Shown here: positions 1-7,700 of the stretch, one piece after another | Layout: every line of letters starts with the position of its first letter | Numbering within the stretch: position 1 is the stretch's first letter | NCBI GenBank assembly: GCA_019748095.1 | Contig: JAIEQA010000002.1 | Span: forward strand, 1-64,000 | Source of the DNA: Caulobacteraceae bacterium | GTDB taxonomy: Bacteria; Pseudomonadota; Alphaproteobacteria; Caulobacterales; Caulobacteraceae | Direction of reading: 5' to 3' | DNA: 64,000 nucleotides | Program-made: the position numbers and the translations under genes | The notes under the pieces: generated by a model | Told to the model about the DNA's origin: nothing | Seen by the model: the letters and a program-made list of their open reading frames with translations, nothing else | Database searches by the model: none

Positions 1-408
1 GCCGAGGCCGGGGCCCAGCGCTGGCATCAGGAGAAGAACCCCTCCGCCGCCGCCGCCGCCGTGTTCGCGGTGCTGGGGCTGGGGGCGATCGACATCCTGA
101 TCCTGCTGCCCATCCTGATGGGCGTGGTCGGGACCCTGTTCGGCATCTTCATCGCCGTCATCGCCCTGTTCATCTCGGGCGGCGCGATCATGGTCGCCGG
201 GCCGTTCACCGGGTTTCCGGGCGGGGTCGCAGCGGCCCTGCTGGCCGGGCTGGGCCTGATGGCAGGAGCCACCGCCGCCGGTGCCCTGCTGGCCATCTTC
301 ACCATCTGGCTGGTCAACGGCATCGTCTGGTTCGCACGCCTGCACTACCGCCTGCTCAAGCCCGCGCTTGAGCCCCAACCCGCACCCTTCAAGGGAGACG
401 TCGCATGA
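1..408 (+). CDS. DUF1700-like integral membrane protein (5' end outside window)
   Basis: The frame is open from the first base, so the start lies upstream of the window. The visible part has two to three long hydrophobic segments rich in Gly, Ala, Ile and Leu, and then a short charged tail. This resembles DUF1700 membrane proteins, which commonly sit between a PadR-type regulator and a DUF2807/DUF4097 protein. The stop overlaps the start of the next gene (ATGA, 405-408), so the two are translationally coupled, and the DUF2807 neighbour supports the family call. The biochemical role is unknown. It is probably part of a small envelope-sensing or envelope-maintenance operon. Confidence 0.6.
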   Translation, partial: AEAGAQRWHQEKNPSAAAAAVFAVLGLGAIDILILLPILMGVVGTLFGIFIAVIALFISGGAIMVAGPFTGFPGGVAAALLAGLGLMAGATAAGALLAIFTIWLVNGIVWFARLHYRLLKPALEPQPAPFKGDVA

Positions 409-1187
409 TCCGTACACTGTTCATCATCGCCGTGGCCGGCCTTGTGCTGGCCACCGCCTCCATCGGCGGGGCCTTTGCCCTCGGCGGCCGCGACCTGGCC
501 CGCAACGGCTGGGCCTGGACCTTCCATGACGAGAATGGAGAGAACGTCCGCTTCGAGCGGGTCCGGGGCGGCGGCCCGGCCGACCTGGGTCCGGTCGTGA
601 CCCGCACCCTGGCGTGGGACGGCGGCCAGTCCCTCAGCATCGAGGCGGCGCTGACCGTGGAGTATGTGCAAGGCACGGAAGCCGGCGTCGTGATCACCGG
701 CCCCAGCGGACTGGCAGAACGGGTCCGGCTGGAGAACGGCCGCCTGTGGCTCGACGATGGCGATGAACGCGTGGTCTTCGGCTGGAATCGGGATGGCCTG
801 ACCGCCCGGTCGGAGCGCAACGAACTCCGGATCGTCGTCACGGCCCCGAACATCAACGCCTTCGACCTTGAGGGATCCGGAGCCCTGACCCTGAAGGACT
901 ATGATCAGGACACGCTGACGATCGACATCTCGGGTTCGGGTGAGGTTGAGGCCCGCGGCCGGACCCGGGCGCTGGAGCTGGACATCTCCGGCTCGGGCGA
1001 CGCCGATCTGTCGGACCTTGTGACCACCGACGCCAATGTCGCCATCGCCGGATCGGGGGATGCCCGCGTCGCCCCGACCGGCAAGGCGGACATCACCATC
1101 TCCGGCTCGGGGGATGTGGATGTGACGACGCGGCCAACGACGGTGAACCAGAACGTCTCCGGGTCGGGGGATGTGAGCATAGGGTAG
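405..1187 (+). CDS. DUF2807 (head GIN domain) exported adhesin-like protein
   Basis: 260 residues. An N-terminal hydrophobic segment (about residues 4-26) is a signal peptide or anchor. The C-terminal half holds five turns of a repeated motif of the type ISGSGD, LDISGSGD, IAGSGD, ISGSGDVDV and VSGSGDVSIG. This is the signature of the DUF2807 'auto-transporter adhesin head GIN' domain, a right-handed beta-solenoid. It is predicted to be periplasmic or membrane-anchored. It is coupled to the upstream DUF1700-like gene through an ATGA overlap. The function of the family is poorly defined. A GC hairpin with a T run inside the repeat that follows (1240-1263) could terminate this operon. Confidence 0.8.
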   Translation: MIRTLFIIAVAGLVLATASIGGAFALGGRDLARNGWAWTFHDENGENVRFERVRGGGPADLGPVVTRTLAWDGGQSLSIEAALTVEYVQGTEAGVVITGPSGLAERVRLENGRLWLDDGDERVVFGWNRDGLTARSERNELRIVVTAPNINAFDLEGSGALTLKDYDQDTLTIDISGSGEVEARGRTRALELDISGSGDADLSDLVTTDANVAIAGSGDARVAPTGKADITISGSGDVDVTTRPTTVNQNVSGSGDVSIG

Positions 1188-1196
1188 GGTGATCGT

Positions 1197-1337
1197 CTCC
1201 CTCCCCTTCAGGGGAGGGAGACGGGCAGCGACGGGGTGGGGGCGGCCGAAAGGCCGCCCTTTTCCTTATGAGATGTATCGCAGGGCCGCCCCCACCCGGC
1301 TTCGCTGCGCTCAGCCACCCTCCCCGAACGGGGAGGG
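1197..1337. repeat. palindromic intergenic mosaic element, copy 1
   Basis: This 140-base stretch between two genes is built from nested inverted repeats. Hairpin one is 1197-1206/1211-1220 (10 bp, TTCA loop). Hairpin two is 1240-1247/1252-1259 (8 bp, GAAA loop). Hairpin three is 1318-1325/1330-1337 (8 bp, GAAC loop). A 12-bp long-range pairing also joins 1234-1245 to 1276-1287. The architecture resembles RIME/REP-type extragenic palindromes of alphaproteobacteria. Part of it (GGGGAGG, then GGCAGCGA, then a GACGG-GGGGG block) recurs in the element inside dnaE2 near 12.7 kb. Confidence 0.7.
1240..1263 (+). terminator. hairpin plus T-run inside the intergenic repeat
   Basis: A perfect 8-bp GC stem (1240-1247 with 1252-1259) closed by a GAAA tetraloop is followed at once by TTTT. 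It lies 50 bases after the DUF2807 stop and can serve as that operon's intrinsic terminator. Because it is part of a repeat element, its terminator role is inferred from shape only. Confidence 0.5.
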
Positions 1338-1375
1338 AGAAGACAATCGCCCCATCCATCCCTATCTTGCCTTCC

Positions 1376-2806
1376 ATGACCGTTCACATTCCGCCGCCGC
1401 CCCTGCTCGAGACCTCGGGGGTTGATCCGTCCGAGGCCCTGTCGATCCTGCAGGGGGCCCTGCACGGGGCCGATGACGGGGAGCTGTTCCTCGAGCGGTC
1501 GGAGCTGGAATCGCTGGTGTTCGACGATGGGCGGCTGAAGTCGGCCGCCTATGACGCCACCGAGGGCTTCGGCCTGAGGGTCGTGGCGGGCGAGACGGCG
1601 GGCTATGCCCACGCCAACGAGATCAGCACCGCCGCCCTGCGCCGGGCCTCGGACTCCGCCGCCCTGGCCAAGTCGGGCCATGCGGGGGTCGCCGCCGAGG
1701 GTCCGCGGGCGACCAACCAGAAGCTCTATGATGCGGTCGATCCCCTCGCCTCGCCCGCCTTTTCCGACAAGATCGCCCTGCTGCAGGAGATCGACGCCTG
1801 GGCGCGGGCGCGGGATCCGCGGGTAGTCCAGGTCTCGGCCACCCTGGTGGGCGAGCGCCGGGCCATCGAGATCCTGAGGGCCGACGGCCTGACGGTGCGC
1901 GACGTGCGGCCGCTGGTGCGGCTGAATGTGTCGGTGACCGTGGAACGCGACGGCCGGCGCGAGACCATGTCCGGCGGTGCCGGGGGTCGCGCGGGTTTCG
2001 AGACCTGGATCGCACCCGACCGCTGGCAGGCGCTGGTCGACGAGGCCTTGCGCGGGGCCTTGGTCAATCTGGACGCGGTCGACTGCCCGGCCGGAGAGAT
2101 GGATGTGGTGCTGGCCGCCGGCTGGCCCGGCGTGCTGCTGCACGAGGCCATCGGCCACGGGTTCGAGGGCGACTTTCATCGCAAGGGCTCGTCGGTGTTT
2201 TCCGGCATGATGGGCAAGCGGGTGGCGGCCCCGGGCGTGACCGTCGTCGACGACGGCTCGATCGCCGGGCGGCGCGGATCGCTGTCGGTCGATGACGAGG
2301 GCACGCCGACCTCGCGCACCGTGCTGATCGAGGACGGCATCATGGTCGGGCTGATGAACGACCGGCTGTCGGCGCGTCAGCTGGGCCAGCGGGCCACCGG
2401 CAACGGCCGGCGCCAATCGTTTGCTCATATGCCGATGCCGCGCATGACCAACACCTTCATGGAGGGTGGATCGGCCAAACAGGCCGACATGATCGCCTCG
2501 ACCAAGCGGGGGCTCTACGCAGCGAACTTTGGCGGCGGCCAGGTCGACATCACCAATGGCAAGTTCGTGTTCCAGTGCACCGAGGCCTATCTGATCGAGG
2601 ACGGCAAGATCACCGCGCCCGTGCGCGGGGCCACCCTGATCGGCGACGGGGCCACGGCCCTGACCAATGTGTCGATGGTCGGCGACGACTTCGCGTTTGA
2701 TCCCGGCATCGGGGTGTGCGGCAAGGCGGGTCAGGGCGTGCCTGTGGGTATCGGCCAGCCCAGCCTGAAGATCGGCGGCCTGACGGTGGGCGGCACGGCA
2801 GTCTGA
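1376..2806 (+). CDS. tldD: metalloprotease TldD
   Basis: 476 residues, the usual TldD length. TldD works with PmbA/TldE in an intracellular Zn-dependent protease that processes modified peptides and, in E. coli, degrades the CcdA antitoxin. The diagnostic HExxxH metal motif is present as HEAIGH (residues 256-261), followed by the TldD-type GFEGDFHRKG segment. PmbA lacks this motif, which separates the two paralogs. The start at 1376 gives a normal N-terminus. The longer open frame from 1268 would run back through the palindromic repeat and is unlikely to be translated. No pmbA is visible in the window. Confidence 0.93.
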   Translation: MTVHIPPPPLLETSGVDPSEALSILQGALHGADDGELFLERSELESLVFDDGRLKSAAYDATEGFGLRVVAGETAGYAHANEISTAALRRASDSAALAKSGHAGVAAEGPRATNQKLYDAVDPLASPAFSDKIALLQEIDAWARARDPRVVQVSATLVGERRAIEILRADGLTVRDVRPLVRLNVSVTVERDGRRETMSGGAGGRAGFETWIAPDRWQALVDEALRGALVNLDAVDCPAGEMDVVLAAGWPGVLLHEAIGHGFEGDFHRKGSSVFSGMMGKRVAAPGVTVVDDGSIAGRRGSLSVDDEGTPTSRTVLIEDGIMVGLMNDRLSARQLGQRATGNGRRQSFAHMPMPRMTNTFMEGGSAKQADMIASTKRGLYAANFGGGQVDITNGKFVFQCTEAYLIEDGKITAPVRGATLIGDGATALTNVSMVGDDFAFDPGIGVCGKAGQGVPVGIGQPSLKIGGLTVGGTAV

Positions 2807-2810
2807 GCCG

Positions 2811-3761
2811 TCAGTCCGCCTTCCAGTCCGGGCCGCTGACCTGCAGGCCCCGATCCTCCATCTGGTCCAATAGTCCGGCGGGTTCCGCGACGAGAGAAAT
2901 GGGGGCGACCACCACGGTCGTGCGGTCCAGCAACAGGGCCTTGGCAACCGCCTCGGACCACTGTGCACGCCCCTCGACCCTCAGCGTCTGGTCCGCTGAC
3001 CAGTTGCAGACGTCTGACACCTGTTCAATCGGGTTGGACAAGACCGCGGGGACCTCCCGCCGGGTCCATGCGAGACCCAGCGCCCTGAACCCGTCGGCAC
3101 CCGCTTCCATCGCTGTGATTGCGGCCGTCAGACAGGCAAGCTGGGCCTCACCGGGGCCCGACACCGCGTCGTCAAGATGTCGCCCGTCCAGTCTTCCCAC
3201 CTCGTCCACAGGCTTGCGGAATCTGGAGGCCGCGGCCCGAACAACATCATCTGCGGCGCGGCCGAAACCTGGGGGATACCTGAAGCGGGAGCCGATCAGA
3301 TCTTCCGCGATCCAGACAAGCCCCCGGGTGGCATAATCCCTGCGATAGGTCTGCTCGAGCGCGGCGAGACGGGTCTGCAAATCCGTTGGCAAGTAATCGG
3401 CCGTTGTCGTCCCTGCGGGCAGGCGGGCGCGGGCGCGCCGAAACCTGAAATAGTCGTCCCAACGCATCCTGGCTGTCTGCGAGAGGATCACCGCGTCCGC
3501 CTGGGCGACCGCCGCCTCCAGAGCCTCGGGTTGCCACGGAGTGTCCACCGGGACGGACGCCACCGACCCCACCAGGATCACCGTGGCGTCACCATTCCGG
3601 ACCCGCCAGACCGGTGCGCCCGAGCGGCGGGCGACCACCACGATGTCTTCAACGGTGTCGACCGAAGGCTCGGGCGGGGGTGTCTGGGCCGAGGCCGGGC
3701 CTGCCACAGTCAGGAGACCGGCAACCAGTATCATGCTGCGAAGCCATGCGGATCTGATCAT
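2811..3761 (-). CDS. TraB/GumN-like secreted protein, copy B
   Basis: 316 residues with a clear Sec signal peptide ending near ASAQ (residue 26). The body aligns by eye with the TraB/GumN (TIKI-like) family: an opening APVWRV strand, a VILVGSV segment and a closing GPDWK. In canonical members the first motif is GxxH, whose His takes part in catalysis. Here it reads GSVA, so that His is absent. The gene follows a close paralog (3789-4742) by 27 bases on the same strand and is probably cotranscribed with it. The two share long stretches such as the DIVVVARR and GTTTADYLP segments. Predicted periplasmic; function unknown. Confidence 0.7.
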   Translation of the reverse strand: MIRSAWLRSMILVAGLLTVAGPASAQTPPPEPSVDTVEDIVVVARRSGAPVWRVRNGDATVILVGSVASVPVDTPWQPEALEAAVAQADAVILSQTARMRWDDYFRFRRARARLPAGTTTADYLPTDLQTRLAALEQTYRRDYATRGLVWIAEDLIGSRFRYPPGFGRAADDVVRAAASRFRKPVDEVGRLDGRHLDDAVSGPGEAQLACLTAAITAMEAGADGFRALGLAWTRREVPAVLSNPIEQVSDVCNWSADQTLRVEGRAQWSEAVAKALLLDRTTVVVAPISLVAEPAGLLDQMEDRGLQVSGPDWKAD

Positions 3762-3788
3762 GCCGGGCCTGCTCCGAAGGTCGCTGGA

Positions 3789-4742
3789 TTACGAGGGTTT
3801 CCAATCGGGGCCGAGGATGTCGGCACCTTCGGCTTCCAGCTGGTCCAGCACGCCGCCGGGCTCGGCGAGGAGACGCAGGGAGGCCACACCCATGGTGACG
3901 CCGGGCTGGGCCAGCGCGGTCTGCGTCGCCACGCGCCACTGCTCGCGCAGGGCAGGGGCGATTTCCGGGTCGCCGGACGGCCAGCACAGGTTCAGGGCCT
4001 GATCCAGAGGGTTGGCCAGTACATCGGCAACCCGCAGGGACCGCCACGCCTCCAGACGCGCCATGGCACCGTCCGGGCCGGCCTCGGCGGCGGCGATGGC
4101 GACTGCGATACAGGGCACATACTGGGCCGGGGGATCGGAGATCAGCCCTTCCACCATCTCGTCACCCCGGACAAACCCGACCGGCTCGCCCGGGAGGCGC
4201 GCCTCCCGGGCGGCCCTGCGGACGACATCGTCAGCCCCGGATCCACTCCGCTCCCGACCCGCCATCTGCATCAGATCGAAACCGATGCCCACCAGACTGC
4301 GGCTGCGCCAGCGATCGCCCTCGTCGGCCATCAGGACCTCCAGTCGGGCCTGAAGGTCCGGGGGCAGATAGTCGGCGGTCGTGGTCCCTTCGGGCAGGGT
4401 TGTGATCGTGCGGATCCGCCAGAGCAGACGAAGCACGTCGCTCATCGAGGCCCGGCCCACGGTCGGATAGAGCACGCGCTGCGAGCGGGAGGTGGCGGCC
4501 TGGAGCGCTTCTGGCCGCCAGGCGAAATCGCGCGGGACGCCGCTGATCGCCCCCACCAGAATGACGGTGCTGTCGCCGCGGGTGACGGTCCACATGGGAG
4601 CCCCGGCGCGGCGGGCGACCACGACGATGTCGTCGACGCGGTCGGTCCCGGCGGTCGGGTCCGGGCCGGCGTCCTGGGCCCCGGCCGACAGCGGGGTGCC
4701 CAGGAGGATCAGCGCCGTGAGACCTGCCAGAACGCGTTTCAT
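3789..4742 (-). CDS. TraB/GumN-like secreted protein, copy A
   Basis: 317 residues. The start at 4742 has a purine-rich ribosome site (GGGGGAG) and leads directly into a signal peptide ending near SAGAQ. The extra 13 codons upstream look untranslated. It is a tandem paralog of the next gene on this strand, sharing VDDIVVVARR, GTTTADYLP-DLQ and the terminal GPDWK. The GxxH motif of the TraB/GumN family is again missing (GAIS). The pair probably forms a two-gene operon of exported proteins with degenerate active sites. The role is unknown. Confidence 0.7.
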   Translation of the reverse strand: MKRVLAGLTALILLGTPLSAGAQDAGPDPTAGTDRVDDIVVVARRAGAPMWTVTRGDSTVILVGAISGVPRDFAWRPEALQAATSRSQRVLYPTVGRASMSDVLRLLWRIRTITTLPEGTTTADYLPPDLQARLEVLMADEGDRWRSRSLVGIGFDLMQMAGRERSGSGADDVVRRAAREARLPGEPVGFVRGDEMVEGLISDPPAQYVPCIAVAIAAAEAGPDGAMARLEAWRSLRVADVLANPLDQALNLCWPSGDPEIAPALREQWRVATQTALAQPGVTMGVASLRLLAEPGGVLDQLEAEGADILGPDWKPS

Positions 4743-4894
4743 GCCCCACTCCCCCGAACCGGCGCAATCGCCGCAGATCAAGGGTCATCGGGAGTTGTGG
4801 CGCAAGCGTGGCAGGACGCAGCGTCGGGTCGGGAACGGGCGCGCCGGTGCCGGGTTTGAAGATGGCCCGGCTGTCGCGCATACTGAAAGGCCCC

Positions 4895-5467
4895 ATGACC
4901 CGTCCCTTGATCCCGTCCCTGTCGGCCCCCGTCGTCCGCTATGGCCTGATGGCCGGCGGGGTCGTGATCCTGGCCGGGGTGGTGGGATTTGCAGCCCTGT
5001 CGGCGGGCGACGGGGGCGCGCCACGGCGGACAGGACCGGCGCTGGCCATTGCCGTCGTGGCCCCGGTCGAGCCCGGGATCGAGCCCGGCACCCCCATGGA
5101 CGTGGGGGCCCTGAGTACCGGCTTTGACCGGGCCGCCCTGGACCGGGCGGAGCAGGAACGGGCCGCGATTCAGGCCGACGCCACCCTTTCGGCGGCCGAC
5201 GGCTGGACGGGGGACGGCTGGGCGGGGGACGGCTGGAGCCCCGACGATCCGCCGCGCATGCCCGCTCCGACGCCCGTCAGTCGCAGGCTGTCGCCCATGG
5301 AGGCCTATGAGGCGGTGGTGGCCCGGGCCCGGATTTCGAACCGGGGCGACGACGAGGGCCGGGCGGCCCGGTGGGCGGCGCGAGCTGCGGGGACCGACAC
5401 CCCGGACGACCGGCCGGGGAGCGGACCGGTCGCCTATACGGATGTGGTCAAGTATTCGTCCGAATAA
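4895..5467 (+). CDS. hypothetical protein with N-terminal membrane anchor
   Basis: 190 residues, unrecognised. One hydrophobic segment lies near the N-terminus (about residues 14-38). It is followed by an Ala/Pro-rich acidic region, then a short tandem repeat (GWTGDGWAGDGW) near mid-protein, then a charged helix (MEAYEAVVARARI). The start at 4895 has AAAGG upstream; an ATG at 4862 would add 11 residues. The likely topology is an inner-membrane anchor with a periplasmic tail. It stands alone, divergent from the TraB/GumN-like pair. I cannot assign a function. Confidence 0.5.
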   Translation: MTRPLIPSLSAPVVRYGLMAGGVVILAGVVGFAALSAGDGGAPRRTGPALAIAVVAPVEPGIEPGTPMDVGALSTGFDRAALDRAEQERAAIQADATLSAADGWTGDGWAGDGWSPDDPPRMPAPTPVSRRLSPMEAYEAVVARARISNRGDDEGRAARWAARAAGTDTPDDRPGSGPVAYTDVVKYSSE

Positions 5468-5585
5468 GCCGCACAGATGACGCCGCCGTAATGCTGTCGC
5501 CGATTTAATCCACCTTTCTGTCTTGTAACTGGAGGTTACCGGAACGGATCGTCAAACCCGGCCCTCGTAGAGAGGGGACGTTGTG

Positions 5586-7637
5586 ATGGTCACGAAAACA
5601 ATTCTGCTGGCGGGTACGGCGCTTCTGGTTAGTGCGACCGGCGCCCTGGCGCAGACACCGGCACCGGCAGCGGCCCATGCCGACCCGGCAGCGGCAGCCG
5701 GACAGCAAGGTGTTCTGATCTTCACCCCCGACTTCTTCGCCGACCAGCGACCCAATACGGCGCTGGACATGGTCAACCGGGTGCCCGGGTTCTCGGTCGC
5801 GGACGGTGACGGCTCGCGCGGGTTCGAAGGCGCGGTCGGCAATGTGCTGATCAACGGCTCGCGGCCCGCCTCCAAGAACGACAGCGGCAGCTCGGTTCTG
5901 AGCCGCACCCCTGTGCCCCAGGTGGAGCGGATCGAGCTGATCCGGGGCGGGGCCCCGGGCATCGACATGCAGGGCTACTCCGTGGTGGTGAATGTGATCA
6001 CGCGCAGCACGGCCAGCCGCGAACACGTCCTGACCGGGACGGCCTTCCTGTTCGAAGGGGCCGGGGACGCGGCCAACGGCAGCTATCAGTTCACGGCCCG
6101 GGACGGCGAGCGCGTCTGGGGCTTCACCCTGTCGGACGGCGTCAGCATCAACGATTCCAACGGTGTCGGCCGGGTGACCCGCCGTGCGGCGAACGGCACA
6201 ATCCTGCGCGACGAAGGCTATTACGACGACCAGCAGGGTGGCGGTCAGAGCCTTCGCGGCAACTATGCCGACGCCTTCATGGGCGGCAAGATCGACCTGA
6301 CCGCGCGGCTGGGCCAGAACGACTACAGCCAGTTCAGCCGCCAGGATGCGCCCAATGTCCTGCGCCTGAACTCCTATGCGGAGGAAGGCACCAGCGGCGA
6401 GATCGGGGTGGTGTTCACCCGGCCGATCCGACCCGGACTGACCAGCGAGACCCGGTTCATCCGCGAGTGGAGCGAAGAAGACGGGGCCTCGGTCTCGAAC
6501 ACCCGCCTGGGCACGGTCAACAGTCCCGAGCAGAGGTTCGAATCCAGCGGCAACGACTCCGAGACCATCCTGCGCTCGCTGCTGCGCTGGGAACGGTCGA
6601 CGACCCTGACCTTCGAGGCCGGGGGCGAGGTCGCTTACAATATGCTGGAGACCGATCAGGCCTTTCTGCAGGGCGGGGTGGCGGTGCCCCTGCCATCCGA
6701 CCAGATCAAGGTCGAGGAGCGCCGGGGCGAGGTCTTTGCCCGCACCACCTGGCGGCCCCGGACGGACCTGAGCGTCGAGGGTGGCCTGCGGATGGAGGCC
6801 TCGACCCTGACACAGTCGGGAGATGCCGATCAGGAGAAGAGCTTCTTCTTCGCCAAGCCACGCCTGCAACTGACCTGGACGCCGCGGCCGCAGAATCAGC
6901 TGCGTTTCCGCTTCGAGCGCGAATTGGGCCAGCTGGACTTCGACGATTTCGCCGCCTCCTCCAACCTTTCGGACGACCTGGTGTTCGGGGGCAATGTCGA
7001 TCTGGAGCCCGAGCAGCGCTGGATCAGCGAGCTGGTCTATGAGCGCCGCTTCCTGGGCGACGGGATCGTCTCGATCGGTTATCGCCACGACGAGATCATC
7101 GACGTGATCGACAGCCTGCCCCTGCCGGGCGGCCTGTCGGCGGTCGGGAATATCGGCGACGGCACGCTGGACCGCCTGACGGTCAATGTGGTCGTGCCGC
7201 TGGACTGGACCGGCTTCTCCGGAGGCCAGTTCGGCTTTCGCAACACCTGGAACAAGACCAGCGTGATCGATCCGACGACGGGCGAGGACCGGTCGATTTC
7301 CGGGGTGCGGCCGTCCCAGCCCGTCTTCATCCTGTCCCAGGACATCACGACCTGGAAGATCAACTGGGAGGTGGTCTACATCGACCATATGCGCCAGTTC
7401 CGGTACTCGCCGGACCAGATCTCGGGCTTCCACGGCAACGACTATTTCGAGGCGGCGATCGAATACAAGCCGACCCCGACCCTGTCGATCCGCGCCGAGG
7501 TCAATATCTGGAACGACATCGAGATCGAACGGACCGTGTTCGCGAACCGGTCCCCGGCCCGGCCGGTGGCCTTCGTCGAGGAGCGGCCGACGGACCCCCG
7601 GACCTTCTGGCAGATCCGGGTCAGGAAGAGCTTCTGA
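5586..7637 (+). CDS. TonB-dependent receptor plug/beta-barrel protein
   Basis: 683 residues. A signal peptide (cleavage near ALAQ, residue 23) is followed by a plug domain with the typical ALDMVNRVPGF and VERIELIRGG elements (roughly residues 45-130). The rest is a beta-barrel ending in an aromatic outer-membrane C-terminus (RVRKSF). It imports an unknown ligand across the outer membrane using TonB energy. It is somewhat shorter than classical receptors, and no clear TonB box is visible before the plug. AGAGGGGA lies before the ATG at 5586; the GTG three bases earlier is the alternative. It is monocistronic with a strong terminator right after the stop. Confidence 0.85.
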   Translation: MVTKTILLAGTALLVSATGALAQTPAPAAAHADPAAAAGQQGVLIFTPDFFADQRPNTALDMVNRVPGFSVADGDGSRGFEGAVGNVLINGSRPASKNDSGSSVLSRTPVPQVERIELIRGGAPGIDMQGYSVVVNVITRSTASREHVLTGTAFLFEGAGDAANGSYQFTARDGERVWGFTLSDGVSINDSNGVGRVTRRAANGTILRDEGYYDDQQGGGQSLRGNYADAFMGGKIDLTARLGQNDYSQFSRQDAPNVLRLNSYAEEGTSGEIGVVFTRPIRPGLTSETRFIREWSEEDGASVSNTRLGTVNSPEQRFESSGNDSETILRSLLRWERSTTLTFEAGGEVAYNMLETDQAFLQGGVAVPLPSDQIKVEERRGEVFARTTWRPRTDLSVEGGLRMEASTLTQSGDADQEKSFFFAKPRLQLTWTPRPQNQLRFRFERELGQLDFDDFAASSNLSDDLVFGGNVDLEPEQRWISELVYERRFLGDGIVSIGYRHDEIIDVIDSLPLPGGLSAVGNIGDGTLDRLTVNVVVPLDWTGFSGGQFGFRNTWNKTSVIDPTTGEDRSISGVRPSQPVFILSQDITTWKINWEVVYIDHMRQFRYSPDQISGFHGNDYFEAAIEYKPTPTLSIRAEVNIWNDIEIERTVFANRSPARPVAFVEERPTDPRTFWQIRVRKSF

Positions 7638-7643
7638 GGCACG

Positions 7644-7679
7644 AAAAAGCCCCGGCGGATCGCTCCGCCGGGGCTTTTT
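7644..7679. terminator. bidirectional intrinsic terminator
   Basis: A perfect 16-bp inverted repeat (7644-7659 with 7664-7679) around a TCGC loop, with A5 at one end and T5 at the other. It therefore works on both strands. It lies between the convergent TonB receptor and POT transporter genes. Confidence 0.92.
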
Positions 7680-7700
7680 GCTGTCCGGAGGCCGGACCGG

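Noticed and set aside
1268-1375. Upstream extension of TldD by 36 codons
   Set aside because: The extension is encoded by the palindromic repeat and is not part of the TldD family. ATG 1376 gives the normal length.
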